Positions 34,549 through 44,795 are shown, counted from the stretch's first letter. The stretch is DNA of 64,000 nucleotides from an uncultured Flavobacteriaceae bacterium (GCA_947500435.1 CANMRV010000004.1:496001-560000), one strand, 5' to 3'. Program-made: numbers and translations. The notes: generated by a model from the sequence alone, not told the origin.

Positions 34549-36000
34549 CTATCGTTTCAAGGTAAAATGACCAAGTATTTTTCGTCTATTGAAGGTAATC
34601 GCTTTAAACCAATAGTCTGAAGCGGGTAAAGGCTGTCCTTTGAAATTACCATTCCAACCTTTAGACTCTGGATCTACTTGAGACATTAAGTTTCCATACC
34701 GATCATAAACCCAAATAGTTTCTACGCTATTTTCACGGATATCACCTGGAGGGACGAATTGCCAAAAATCGTTTATACCATCCCCATTTGGTGTGAAAAA
34801 TTGTGGAAAGTCCTTTGCAGAAAGACTTCGTTCTACTGGTCTTTGTGCAATGCCACATCCATTTTTATCTCTTACAAAAGCTATATGTTCTCCCACGGGA
34901 ATCCCATTAAATATCCGAGAATCTTGATATGGACCGTCAACGTTATCCAAGGCAAACTCATAATTTCCAGATCCACTGACTTGAATCTCGATATCCAAAC
35001 CAGTTGATTCTCTTGAGACTAGAATTGCATCAATCATCGCCTGCTCTGAGCTAACAACTGTGAATTCTTGAACACTTGCACATTCAAAAGTAACTCCTAA
35101 TTGCACAATAGTGTTGTATGCCTCGTATCTATATTTTCCGAACCCATCTATCGATACTTCATCTGTTTCAGAAAGTAGGATTTCTGATCCGTCATTATTT
35201 ATTCTATACCAGCGAAAACCCCTTGCTCTATCTGTACTTTTCAGCACTTCAAAACCATCCCCCGAACAAACACCAATTTGATTCGGAAAATCGATTTCCG
35301 GAGAGAGCTTTATGGTGGACCCAGATACAGAATCATAGTATAAAAGGCAATCGAAAGTTGGTATGCCCGTAGTGAAACTTTTAACTGAACAGCTTCCGGC
35401 ATCACCATTTTCATTATAGGGAACTACGCTGACAAAGATTTCTTGGTCAAGAGGTAATTCTTCTCGCGGATTAAAGGATAACACATTGCCAACATCAACA
35501 TTGTCTGCAATATCCGATCCTCCAGATGAGCTGCCTACGGTTATTCTATATCCTGTTGCAGTTGGGGCGTATACCCAAGTGATTTTACTATTTACGCTTA
35601 CATCTACAGCATTATTTAGAGGTTCTGCCAAATCAGTACAAGACGGTGGTTGTGTAACATCAATGGTCGAGAAAATTTCACCAGGACAAAGAACAATTTG
35701 TTGTCCCTCTAAAAACATCTCTATGGTAACATAGATTATGGTGTCATCTGGTAAACCCACCTCTGGAGTAAATGAGTTGGTTAAACCAGCTGAGCGCCTA
35801 TTAAGAATTTCAGTTCCACCAGGTGTAGTGCCCAACGAAATTAGATAGCCTACAATGCCATCGACGGCATTCCAAGTAATTGTTGTATTCACAGGTACCT
35901 CGATTGAACCATTAACCGGATTAGTAATTCTCGGGCATTCCTGTGCTTGGGATACAAATCCTAGCAAAAGGAATAAAACAATTATTACTATTTTCTTCAT
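34549..36000 (-). CDS. T9SS type B cargo protein, two Fn3-like repeats (array gene 5)
   Basis: 483 residues, same plan as the next gene: signal peptide (1-19, SQA-QE), Fn3-like repeats (about 20-112, 117-213; the first has GYLISLGTTPGGTEILNRRS), a middle part with SPEIDFPNQ and GFRWYRINNDGSEILLSE, the VRDKNGCGIAQR module, and the type B sorting domain from FFTPNGDGINDFW at residue 401 to GHFTLKR. The N-terminal 100 residues match gene 6 most closely, consistent with a recent duplication, while the middle part differs more. Eleven bases separate it from gene 4 upstream. It probably sits on the surface as an adhesin-like protein. Confidence 0.93.
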   Translation of the reverse strand: MKKIVIIVLFLLLGFVSQAQECPRITNPVNGSIEVPVNTTITWNAVDGIVGYLISLGTTPGGTEILNRRSAGLTNSFTPEVGLPDDTIIYVTIEMFLEGQQIVLCPGEIFSTIDVTQPPSCTDLAEPLNNAVDVSVNSKITWVYAPTATGYRITVGSSSGGSDIADNVDVGNVLSFNPREELPLDQEIFVSVVPYNENGDAGSCSVKSFTTGIPTFDCLLYYDSVSGSTIKLSPEIDFPNQIGVCSGDGFEVLKSTDRARGFRWYRINNDGSEILLSETDEVSIDGFGKYRYEAYNTIVQLGVTFECASVQEFTVVSSEQAMIDAILVSRESTGLDIEIQVSGSGNYEFALDNVDGPYQDSRIFNGIPVGEHIAFVRDKNGCGIAQRPVERSLSAKDFPQFFTPNGDGINDFWQFVPPGDIRENSVETIWVYDRYGNLMSQVDPESKGWNGNFKGQPLPASDYWFKAITFNRRKILGHFTLKR

Positions 36001-36011
36001 GGGTAACGGTG

Positions 36012-37748
36012 CTATCGTTTAAGCGAAAAATGACCTTGAATTTTTTTATTCTTTGGTGATATAGTTTTAAACCAATAATCAGATGCGGGTAAAGGTTTTC
36101 CATTGAAATTACCATCCCACCCTCGAGAAGTTGGATCAATTTGCTTTAAAAACATTCCATATCTATTAAAAATTGAAATAGCGCCAATTTCTACCTGGCC
36201 AGCATCTGGAGGCGGAATAAATTGCCAAAAGTCATTCACCCCGTCTCCATTCGGAGTGAAAAATTTAGGAAATCCATCTAAGGTGAGATCCTGTTCAAGT
36301 GTTTTCTCCGCTATACCACATCCATTATTATCGCGAACATAGAATGTATGAAAACCAGGTTGCAGGCCTTCAAACATATTACTGTCTTGATAAGGACCAT
36401 CAATATTGTCAACTGTGAATTCATAATCCCCAATTCCTGATATTTCTACGGAAACATTTATTGTTCCATTTTGACCAGTAACTCTTAAATCATCGATTTG
36501 AGCAAGCCCTGAAGTAACTACTTGGAATATTTTGGATATTTCACACTCAATTGTACTACCAGATTGTGAGGCAATATTATATGCCTCATATCTATATATG
36601 CCAGGTTCGGTTAGCATTACTTCATCTTCACTTGATATCAATTGTTCATTATCGAATTCATCTACTTTATACCATCTAAACCCTGCTGCAGTATCGTCTG
36701 AAGAAATTAAAAAGGGGCCATCATTTTGGCAAAAGGAAACCACATCTGGAAAATTGATTTCGGGCCGTAAATCTACTAGCTGGTTAGTAATCGAGTCGAA
36801 ATAGGGGCCGCAACCTAGTACTGTGGAAAATGATTGTTGTTCGCAACCTAAGGCTTCACCAGCTGCATTAAAGGGAACAATTGTTATAAAAAAGGTGAGA
36901 TTAGGTTCGAATTCGATAAAAAGTGAGCTATTGTCTATAAAAACTACATTATCAACCACATTGGCGTTAAATGGAGTTGTACCGATAGTAACTCTATACC
37001 CCGTGGCATTAGGTACCTCTGTCCATTCTAAAACCGGGGATAGCTCTACATTGATTGCTCCGTTTGCAGGATTGACTAGAGAGGTGCATGTAGGTATGTT
37101 AACCAAACCACCTGTTGTAAAACTATATTCTGAACATGAAGTTGCGGGACCATTTTCGTTATAAGGAACTATAGTTACAAATATTTCGGCATCCACAGGC
37201 AAATCCAAAGTTGGTTGGTAGGAGAGTGCGCCAACTATATTTTCATTATTTATAATATCGGATGATCCGGTCGAGGTTCCAAGTGAAACTCGGTAGCCTG
37301 TAGCAGTGGGAGCATAGTTCCATACAATCGAAGTAGCAACGTTCACATTCATTGACCCATCGATAGGAAATCTAGGTGTGGTGCAACTCGGCGGTTGTAT
37401 TACATCTTCTGTGCGAAACATTTCAGTGCTACAAACAATATTTTCCGCATTAAAAAAGAAAATGGTAATAGTCACATAGATATCCGTATTCTCAGGTAAT
37501 CCCAATGGTGGTTGATATGAAGTCGCATTACCCACGGCACGTTCGTTTACAATATCGGTTCCACCAGAAGTAGTTCCAATCGATACTAAGTATCCTGGGG
37601 CACCAACAATACCATTCCAGGTTATCACAGCGTCAACGGCAACGTTGGTATCACCATTCATGGGGCTAGTAAGTGTTGGGCAGGCCAATTGACTGTAGGA
37701 AATAGAGCTACAGCATAAAATAAGGTAAAATAGCAGTTTTTTTTTCAT
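36012..37748 (-). CDS. T9SS type B cargo protein, three Fn3-like repeats (array gene 4)
   Basis: 578 residues. Signal peptide (about 1-20, SYS-QL). Three Fn3-like repeats (about 20-112, 117-212, 215-310), against two in genes 5 and 6, then SPEI-type middle (DLRPEINFPD, GFRWYKVDEFDNEQLISS), the GPYQDSNMFEGLQPGFHTFY / VRDNNGCGIAEK module, and the type B domain from FFTPNGDGVNDFW (about 496) to GHFSLKR. The third repeat carries GYRVTIGTTPFNANVVDN. It shares its repeat count with gene 3, so a two-then-three-repeat expansion is evident. Spacing of 37 bases to gene 3 upstream. Confidence 0.93.
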   Translation of the reverse strand: MKKKLLFYLILCCSSISYSQLACPTLTSPMNGDTNVAVDAVITWNGIVGAPGYLVSIGTTSGGTDIVNERAVGNATSYQPPLGLPENTDIYVTITIFFFNAENIVCSTEMFRTEDVIQPPSCTTPRFPIDGSMNVNVATSIVWNYAPTATGYRVSLGTSTGSSDIINNENIVGALSYQPTLDLPVDAEIFVTIVPYNENGPATSCSEYSFTTGGLVNIPTCTSLVNPANGAINVELSPVLEWTEVPNATGYRVTIGTTPFNANVVDNVVFIDNSSLFIEFEPNLTFFITIVPFNAAGEALGCEQQSFSTVLGCGPYFDSITNQLVDLRPEINFPDVVSFCQNDGPFLISSDDTAAGFRWYKVDEFDNEQLISSEDEVMLTEPGIYRYEAYNIASQSGSTIECEISKIFQVVTSGLAQIDDLRVTGQNGTINVSVEISGIGDYEFTVDNIDGPYQDSNMFEGLQPGFHTFYVRDNNGCGIAEKTLEQDLTLDGFPKFFTPNGDGVNDFWQFIPPPDAGQVEIGAISIFNRYGMFLKQIDPTSRGWDGNFNGKPLPASDYWFKTISPKNKKIQGHFSLKR

Positions 37749-37785
37749 TTGATTTTAACACCAAACCATACAATATAGTAAAACT

Positions 37786-39519
37786 CTAACGCATCAGAGC
37801 GAAATGCCCTTTGAATTGCTTCCCCTCTTCGATAAATACACTAAACCAATAATCTGAAGCCGGGAGCGGGCGGCCATTCAAGGTGCCATCCCATCCTTTA
37901 GATTGGGGTTCGATTTGAAGAAGTAATATTCCGTAACGATTATAAATAGTAATAGGTCCTAACTCTTTTTTTCTAGTTTCTGAAACAAGTTTGAACTGCC
38001 AGAAATCATTAATACCATCCCCATTTGGTGTGAAGAATTTTGGAAATCCATCTGTAGAAAACTCTTCTTGAACTAATCTTTTTGAGATTCCGCATCCATC
38101 TCTATCTCTTACATAAGCGGTATAAGACTGCGCTGGAAGGTCTTCAAAAACATTGCTGTCTTGGTACGGACCTTCTACACCATCTAGGCTATACTCATAT
38201 TGACCAGGGCCTTCAATATTCACGACTATCGTTAAATTTTCTGATTGGACGGTAGCTGTTGCAGATATGATTGTTGGACCTTCTTGCAAAACAACAGTAA
38301 TCTCCATTGCATTTGAGCATTCAATAACACTTTCGAATAGGGCCACTCTGTCATAAGCTTCAAACAAGTAGGTGCCATCCTCATCAATTTGAGCTTCGTT
38401 GGTTTCTGAGATTAAATTAGTTGTTCCATCAGATTCAATTTTAAACCAGCGATAACCATCCGCTCTATCTACTGCATTAAGCGTATAGGGGAGCTGACTA
38501 TCACAAATAGAAATTTCGCTTGGAAGTGTAATCTTGGGTTTTAAGATTACTATCTCACCAGTTAGGTCATCTGTAAACGGACCACAGTCGACAATAGTAG
38601 TAAAGGACTCTAATGTGCAGCCAACGGCCTCTCCTGCATCGTTGTAAGGAACTATCCTTACCCAATATTTGTGCGTAGATTCTAAATCCAAAACAGTTGT
38701 ACTGTTGGTATCTATAAATGCCGAGTAAAATATGTCAACAGGAAAAGGAGAAAGTCCTATTGAAATTTTATAACCTGTAGCCCCTGAAATTGGCTCCCAT
38801 TCCAACGCGAGCGATTTGGGAATATCAACATCGCCATCTTTTGGATACGTAAGTTTTGTACAATCAAGATTGCTCGTAACCATACGAATTGCAAAACTCT
38901 CTTCTGGGCATAATGCTATTGAAACTCCGTTTTCGTTGTAGGGCACAATGCGGGCATATACTATGGCATTTAGGGGCAAATCTGAAGGAGGGTCATAGAA
39001 AAGTTGATTCCCAACATTTAGATTTTCTACAATATCATTACGGTCCGGTGAAGTGCCTAGAGTAATTCTGTAACCCGTCGCCAATGGAGCATAATTCCAA
39101 ACAATGTTTACTTCTTCTCTAACAAATACAGCTTTATTTAAGGGGTCCCTTAGTGTCGTACAGGATGGTGTATCGGTCACGTCTTCGGTTACAAAACTCC
39201 CTATTTCACAATCAAAACTACCGAAATTGCCATCTATAACTTGAAGCGAAACGTAAACCCTAGTTTTTTCAGGAAGCCCTAATGGAGGAGTAAAGGTTGC
39301 TTGCGTTCCCGACGTTTTTCTGTCAATGATATCAGTGCCTCCCGGGGTTGTTCCAAGGGAAATTAGAAATATTTGCCCTCCGGTCTTTCGCCAGCTAATG
39401 GCCGATGTTACTGAAACCTCAGTTTCTCCATCTAAGGGACCGATTAGTTCTGGACATACCTGTGCCTGACTTACCGAAAAGCAAACAAAGAAAAGTAAGT
39501 ATGTCAGTTTTTTTTGCAT
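37786..39519 (-). CDS. T9SS type B cargo protein, three Fn3-like repeats (array gene 3)
   Basis: 577 residues. Signal peptide (1-19, SQA-QV). Three Fn3-like repeats (about 20-110, 115-210, 214-310; the first with QIFLISLGTTPGGTDIIDRK), a middle region with GYRWFKIESDGTTNLISE, the GPYQDSNVFEDLPAQSYTAY / VRDRDGCGISKR module and the type B domain from FFTPNGDGINDFW (about 495) to GHFALMR. The C-terminal residues differ from genes 4-6 (ALMR, not LKR) and match gene 2, so the C-terminal tail has been exchanged or kept in register with the larger neighbour. Secreted surface protein of unknown ligand. Confidence 0.93.
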   Translation of the reverse strand: MQKKLTYLLFFVCFSVSQAQVCPELIGPLDGETEVSVTSAISWRKTGGQIFLISLGTTPGGTDIIDRKTSGTQATFTPPLGLPEKTRVYVSLQVIDGNFGSFDCEIGSFVTEDVTDTPSCTTLRDPLNKAVFVREEVNIVWNYAPLATGYRITLGTSPDRNDIVENLNVGNQLFYDPPSDLPLNAIVYARIVPYNENGVSIALCPEESFAIRMVTSNLDCTKLTYPKDGDVDIPKSLALEWEPISGATGYKISIGLSPFPVDIFYSAFIDTNSTTVLDLESTHKYWVRIVPYNDAGEAVGCTLESFTTIVDCGPFTDDLTGEIVILKPKITLPSEISICDSQLPYTLNAVDRADGYRWFKIESDGTTNLISETNEAQIDEDGTYLFEAYDRVALFESVIECSNAMEITVVLQEGPTIISATATVQSENLTIVVNIEGPGQYEYSLDGVEGPYQDSNVFEDLPAQSYTAYVRDRDGCGISKRLVQEEFSTDGFPKFFTPNGDGINDFWQFKLVSETRKKELGPITIYNRYGILLLQIEPQSKGWDGTLNGRPLPASDYWFSVFIEEGKQFKGHFALMR

Positions 39520-39546
39520 ACTGAAATAAGTTTCAAGAGCATTGAT

Positions 39547-42252
39547 TTACCGCATTAAAGCGAAATGTCCTTTGAATTCCCTTCCGTCAGTTAATGTAAT
39601 CCTAAACCAGTAATCTGAGGCTGGAAGCATCTGTCCCACATAATTGCCATCCCATCCACCACCATCTGCATCTATTTGTTTTAGTAATCTTCCGTAACGA
39701 TCATGAATAGTTATTTTTCCCGCTACCATATCTTTAGCCGCTCCTATTAGTTGCCAAGTATCGTTTGAGCCATCACCATTGGGAGTGAAAAATTTTGGAA
39801 ACCCTAAGACAACTATTTCTTTTTCCGAAATACCGCAACCTTTTTTGTCGCGGGCAAAAATCGAATAAAATCCGGGTTCGATATTTTCAAAAAGTGCTTC
39901 TTCTTGATAGATTTCCCCATCCAAGGAAAATTCATATTCACCATCCCCAGAAACAAATGCAATAATTGTATTGTTATTCGAAAAGTCTTCTACATTTACC
40001 TCTTTAAATATGGCCCGATTCGATTGAACTACCACAAAATCTGCATAAGTCGTACAAAGATTGGACTCCCCACTATTTTCATAAGCAACACCGACTTCTA
40101 AACTGTAATTTCCACCACTTTCAATGGTGATTTGCTGTGAAGTACCTAATTCCATGATTTGATCATCATCTATTTTGTACCACATATACGAATCATAGCC
40201 TGATGGCGCATCGATTATAAGGGCCTCACCGTCATTACATACTTGATACGAATTTTCAAGAGATATTTTTGGAAGTGTGTTTACAATAAAATCAATGGTC
40301 TCTATACTTTGACATTGGTTGTTATTTTCAAATCGAACATATATGGTTGTATTTGATGTGCTAAAATTTCCTTCAAGCTCATTGTCCTCCAATGCAGCGT
40401 CAGATAGCGTTGCATAAAATCCAACTTCGGAACCGTTGAATTTTTCTTGCCGCAAAACATCCAAATCGATAGTGCCCGATAACACTGAATTATCTGGGTC
40501 GTCATCACAAATCGCAACAGGACTTATATTGTTTACATTAACAGGTACGGGATTTACAACTAAGGTAATCTCACCGATGTCGCTACAACCCAATTCATTT
40601 GTTACTGAATAGAAGAGGGTTTGCGTGAAAGCTTGAGTGTTCAAATAAGTTTCAGGATTTTCGATATTATTATCAATATTCCGATCTTGAAGAGTTTCGT
40701 AAAAAGTAAAATCGAACTCCTTACCATTGCTTGCTTGCTCTAAATCAAATACAGTGAAACCATCGAGAATGTTGTCGTCTACATCACATTGTTCAAGTGA
40801 AAACCCGTTTGTTTCTGGAAGTGGTGAGACCTTTATCAGAGCCTCCCCTATGACCGGGCAATCTGCCGGATTTCCTGTTTGTATTGTTAGTCGGTACTTG
40901 CCTGAATCAGCTTCGCTTGCTGCAGGTATTTGTAATAAATTCCCTGAATTTGTTAAGGGCTGCCCATCTTTTTCCCATATATAAGTGGCTCCTGAAGCTA
41001 TTTCAGCTTCTAACGTTATGGGTTCTCCCGAACAAATTGATAATGAACTGCTTGTAGTGCCGTCAGGATTTTTTACCAAAGAAATTTTATTAAAAAAAGA
41101 TTGAATAAAGGGAGGAAGTCCTTGGGTAGCATTTTTCCCATTTAGGGGGATAGCTTCATGTGCATAATTAGCAGCATCTCCCTTTTGATTGGGATTATTT
41201 ATAACGCTTAAAAATGGGCTGCCATTAAAATAATTCCTGGCGGTAGTCCGATAGATTTTCCCATTGTCACCCAACTGTAACGCACCTCGATATACCGAAC
41301 GTGTATCTATTATTTCTTGAGATTCTGAGATGTCAGGTGCCGATACATCATATTGTAATAGTGAAGATCGATGACCCGTATCTGCAAAGCTATCATTCGA
41401 AGCATGGATGTATAAATATTGATTATTGGGTGAAAATTCTACTCCATATGGCGTTTTGTTAGAGCCTGATATGAAAATATCCTCTTGATTCGATAATTTA
41501 CCAGTAGCTGCGTCAAAATCATAGACATACAAACCACCTTTCATATTTGCGTTGGCTAATTTAGTTCCATCTGGTGATATTTTTAAATATCCTCTTGGGT
41601 CTTCAATTTCCAAATCTTCAAAAGTTGATTTTACAGATGTTGCTACTACCCCAGAAGTATTGATTTCAAAGGCATGAAAGGTGTCAAAAGTAGTACTGGA
41701 GCCACCTAAGGAGGCAAAAGTCAAAAGCCAAATTGATTTATCCGAGCAGTTTTTAACGACCGCAGCTATTTTTTCGGAGCAATCATTCAGCAAAGGAATA
41801 TTCTTTTGGGTTACTGCACCTTTTCCGTCATTTAGAGTAACATCAACAATTGAATAGTTTAAACCTCGATCAGGATCACCTCTAAATGCTGATGTATCAA
41901 CAGTAAAAATAAAGAAGATATTGGGATCTCCTGGTTTAGGGACAATTAGCGCTGATTGCGTGCTTGAAGGATCTCCTAAGAGGTTACCGCCATTTTGCAT
42001 GACTTTGTGATCTTGATCATAAACGATAATACCGTCGGTATAAAAAAGTAAATTGCCAAAACTGTCAGAAATTGTTGCACAACCTTCGAAAGTATCGAGT
42101 TTTCCATTTGTTACGGGCGTAACACTTCCGTCATTGTTAAAAGAGATTCCTGCACCATTGCCAAAATACCAATTGGAAGTCTCGCCTTGCCCAAAAGTTA
42201 GGGTAGGAAATAACAGGCTTATCAATAAGATTATTGAAGCGATTCTCATCAT
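39547..42252 (-). CDS. T9SS type B cargo protein with N-terminal WD40-like propeller (array gene 2)
   Basis: 901 residues from the ATG at 42252; the frame continues to a TTG at 42273 but the signal peptide (MMRIASIILLISLLFPTLTFG) starts here. Residues about 25-385 look like a beta-propeller of the surface-layer or cell-wall type (repeats such as DPRGYLKISPDGTKLANANM and GVEFSPNNQYLYIHAS). Next are an Ig-like domain (about 415-480), two or three Fn3/SprB-like modules, the VRDKNGCG-like segment (RDKKGCGISEK) and the type B domain from FFTPNGDGSNDTW (about residue 821) to GHFALMR. It is one of two large array members and the only one with a propeller. A 27-base gap leads to gene 3. Confidence 0.92.
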   Translation of the reverse strand: MMRIASIILLISLLFPTLTFGQGETSNWYFGNGAGISFNNDGSVTPVTNGKLDTFEGCATISDSFGNLLFYTDGIIVYDQDHKVMQNGGNLLGDPSSTQSALIVPKPGDPNIFFIFTVDTSAFRGDPDRGLNYSIVDVTLNDGKGAVTQKNIPLLNDCSEKIAAVVKNCSDKSIWLLTFASLGGSSTTFDTFHAFEINTSGVVATSVKSTFEDLEIEDPRGYLKISPDGTKLANANMKGGLYVYDFDAATGKLSNQEDIFISGSNKTPYGVEFSPNNQYLYIHASNDSFADTGHRSSLLQYDVSAPDISESQEIIDTRSVYRGALQLGDNGKIYRTTARNYFNGSPFLSVINNPNQKGDAANYAHEAIPLNGKNATQGLPPFIQSFFNKISLVKNPDGTTSSSLSICSGEPITLEAEIASGATYIWEKDGQPLTNSGNLLQIPAASEADSGKYRLTIQTGNPADCPVIGEALIKVSPLPETNGFSLEQCDVDDNILDGFTVFDLEQASNGKEFDFTFYETLQDRNIDNNIENPETYLNTQAFTQTLFYSVTNELGCSDIGEITLVVNPVPVNVNNISPVAICDDDPDNSVLSGTIDLDVLRQEKFNGSEVGFYATLSDAALEDNELEGNFSTSNTTIYVRFENNNQCQSIETIDFIVNTLPKISLENSYQVCNDGEALIIDAPSGYDSYMWYKIDDDQIMELGTSQQITIESGGNYSLEVGVAYENSGESNLCTTYADFVVVQSNRAIFKEVNVEDFSNNNTIIAFVSGDGEYEFSLDGEIYQEEALFENIEPGFYSIFARDKKGCGISEKEIVVLGFPKFFTPNGDGSNDTWQLIGAAKDMVAGKITIHDRYGRLLKQIDADGGGWDGNYVGQMLPASDYWFRITLTDGREFKGHFALMR

Positions 42253-42285
42253 AGCGTTCTCTCGGCCTGACAATATAGTAAAAGT

Positions 42286-44676
42286 CTATCGCTTCAGAGA
42301 AAAATGACCCTTAAATTCTTTACCGTTATTTAAGGTAATTCTGAACCAATAGTCGGATGACGGAAGAAGCTGTCCGTTCATCGATCCATCCCACCCAATC
42401 GAGTCCGTGCTAATCTGTTTTATGAGTTTTCCGTAGCGATCAAAAATTTGGATAGCGGTATCACCAATATTTTTGTTTGCACCAATAATTTGCCATGTAT
42501 CGTTGGCTCCGTCTCCATTTGGAGTAAAGAACTTTGGAAAACCAATAACCGATATTTCTCGTTCTGAAATACCACAACCATTTTTGTCACGGACGAAAAT
42601 AGTGTAAAATCCCGCCTCTATATTATCAAATCTGGCTTCGTCTTGATAGTTTTGGCCGTCTATTGAATATTCATAATCTCCATCACCGGTTACTTCTACA
42701 TCTATCATATTATCGGTGGTCGAATCTTCAATCCAAATTTCTTGAAATGTAGCACGATTGGAGGGCGTTACCACGAAATCCGTACTCGCCTTGCAGCTTG
42801 AAGTTTGTCCGTTATTTTGATATTGCCTTTCAACTTCTAGTCTATAATTACCTCCTATGTGAACACTTAATTGTTGGTTATTACCAAGTTCCTGTGATTC
42901 GACTCCTTCAATCTTGAACCAGCTATACCTATCAAAACCATTTGGTGCCTCAATTATTAAGGGGTCGCCATCCGTACAAACTTGATAATTTGTCTCTAGG
43001 GATACTTCAGGTAGGGGATTGACGATTAGCTTTATTTCTTCAACACCTTGACATTGGTTATTGGTTTCAAGACGTATATAAAGTGTTGTTGAAGTAGTTC
43101 TATAGTTTCTGTCAAGCGGATTTTGTTCTAGGGAAACATCATCAAGACTACCATAGAAAGTGACGTCCAATCCAGCATAGCTATTCTGGCGGATGCTTTC
43201 CAAATCAAAAGTACTTTCCAAGACACCATCTGTGGAATCATCATCACAAACCTGTATGGGACTTGTTGTATTTAGACTAACAATTGTTGGGTTTACCTCA
43301 ATTGCTATTTCACCTAAACTTTCACAGTTTTTAGATACTGTTCGATAATACACAACAGCATTGAAGGGTGTTATATTGGTATAATTAGCAGGGTCTGTAA
43401 TTGGATTATTCGCAGTTCGTTCAGTGGCAGTTTCATAATAAGATATATCAGTAGTACTCTGGATATTTGAAAAAGCTTGCTGCAAATCCATTTGTGTTAT
43501 TCCATCTAAAGAATTGCCCTGGTCGATATCACATTGAACCAAACTAAGGACAGCTGGAAATTGAGGAGCTGTAACAATAAGTGAAACAGGATACGTAATA
43601 AAACAATTCGTTAATAAGTTTGAACTAACACGTGCATAGATAGTTGTATTCGCTGAACTTAGAATGGGGCCTGTAATTCTATTTGAATTTGCAGTTGCCT
43701 CGGCCTCATTGGAATGTAAGGACAATTCAAATTCCAGAATATCTATAGCATTTTCGCCATCAGCAATGATATCGGCAACTGAAAATTCTCCTTGTCCGTC
43801 ACGATTTACATCACAAACGGTATAACTTAAATTAGGAGAGCTGTCAAATGACAAAGGTAGAATCGCAAAATCCACTATCTCAAAACATCTGTTAGGATTG
43901 GTAACCCTAACGTAGATATTGGTTGTACTACCGGCATATTGAAATTGGGTTGGGTCGATAATTGGATTGATATTATCAAATGCATTTTCATAACTGATAT
44001 AATATGATATAGTAGCTATAGTGCTCGTAGTTATGGAAGTTTCTTCTTGAGTTAGATTAACCAATAAACTGCTAGATGTTGAACAGACTTCAATGTTCTT
44101 TGGTTTGGTAACATCAGGAGAGGGAAAAAAGCCAGCTGTACCTGTCCATTCCAAACTAAAACCTCCATTGCCGATAGGTCTGTCCACTAGAATATAATAT
44201 TGTTCTCCAGCGGTTACGGGTATTGAAGAAACGTAACCATCACCATCTTCACCCGGTCCACCTGTTGGGTCTGACGCTGAATCTCGAAGCCCTGTTGTAT
44301 TGTAGCTCAATGATGCTTGTAACGGATTCGTGGTATTGCATCGAATAGGGTTATCGAAGTTACCACAGCCATTATTCGGGCCAAAAACATAAAAATCATA
44401 ATCTACTTCTAAGTCAGTATCATCAGGTCTAATGGTAAAAGCCAAACTTCCACCGGTCGCAATGGTAACACTTAGCCATAGACTATTAAGCTCTTCATAA
44501 GTACAGGGGTTTGTAGTGGCATCCAATTCTTGAGTGCCAAAACCAGAAACGTTCGTGGAAATATTTGTATTACCGCAAACTACTATGGCATCAACGCAAT
44601 CATTTGCTTGTTGTGAATTAACGTAGATGGAGGTAAAAACAAAAAAAATTGAAAATAATTTTCTCATAGTGCCCAT
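42286..44676 (-). CDS. T9SS type B cargo protein, first gene of the six-gene array
   Basis: 796 residues. The first ATG (44676) gives MGTMRKLFSIFF; the second (44667) would give a cleaner signal peptide ending at VNS-QQ; either is possible. Residues about 22-185 form a beta-rich domain with cysteines that resembles a proprotein-convertase-P-like or CUB-like module (NDCVDAIVVCGN, GEQYYILVDRPIGNGGFSLEW). Several Ig/Fn3-type modules of about 95 residues follow, each with a CDxD or CxDG motif near its start (VCDVNRDGQGEFS, QCDIDQGNSLDGI, VCDDDSTDGVLES). It ends with the VRDKNGCGISER module and the type B domain from FFTPNGDGANDTW (716) to GHFSLKR. Twelve bases separate it from gene 2. Confidence 0.92.
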   Translation of the reverse strand: MGTMRKLFSIFFVFTSIYVNSQQANDCVDAIVVCGNTNISTNVSGFGTQELDATTNPCTYEELNSLWLSVTIATGGSLAFTIRPDDTDLEVDYDFYVFGPNNGCGNFDNPIRCNTTNPLQASLSYNTTGLRDSASDPTGGPGEDGDGYVSSIPVTAGEQYYILVDRPIGNGGFSLEWTGTAGFFPSPDVTKPKNIEVCSTSSSLLVNLTQEETSITTSTIATISYYISYENAFDNINPIIDPTQFQYAGSTTNIYVRVTNPNRCFEIVDFAILPLSFDSSPNLSYTVCDVNRDGQGEFSVADIIADGENAIDILEFELSLHSNEAEATANSNRITGPILSSANTTIYARVSSNLLTNCFITYPVSLIVTAPQFPAVLSLVQCDIDQGNSLDGITQMDLQQAFSNIQSTTDISYYETATERTANNPITDPANYTNITPFNAVVYYRTVSKNCESLGEIAIEVNPTIVSLNTTSPIQVCDDDSTDGVLESTFDLESIRQNSYAGLDVTFYGSLDDVSLEQNPLDRNYRTTSTTLYIRLETNNQCQGVEEIKLIVNPLPEVSLETNYQVCTDGDPLIIEAPNGFDRYSWFKIEGVESQELGNNQQLSVHIGGNYRLEVERQYQNNGQTSSCKASTDFVVTPSNRATFQEIWIEDSTTDNMIDVEVTGDGDYEYSIDGQNYQDEARFDNIEAGFYTIFVRDKNGCGISEREISVIGFPKFFTPNGDGANDTWQIIGANKNIGDTAIQIFDRYGKLIKQISTDSIGWDGSMNGQLLPSSDYWFRITLNNGKEFKGHFSLKR

Positions 44677-44754
44677 ATATTCTATGAATGAATATAGTAT
44701 TAAAGGGACATCACAGCGAATATCGGCTGATAAATACTAGAAAGTAGCGACATT

Positions 44755-44778
44755 TTTCTACTGGATTTCCAGTAGAAA
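44755..44778. repeat. perfect 10-bp-arm inverted repeat between the ABC genes and the cargo array
   Basis: TTTCTACTGG-ATTT-CCAGTAGAAA. It lies 18 bases after the ABC permease stop and about 80 bases before the first array ATG. On neither strand does a T-run follow the stem directly, so it is either an atypical terminator or a binding site. Confidence 0.6.
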
Positions 44779-44795
44779 TTGTTCTCTAATATAGA

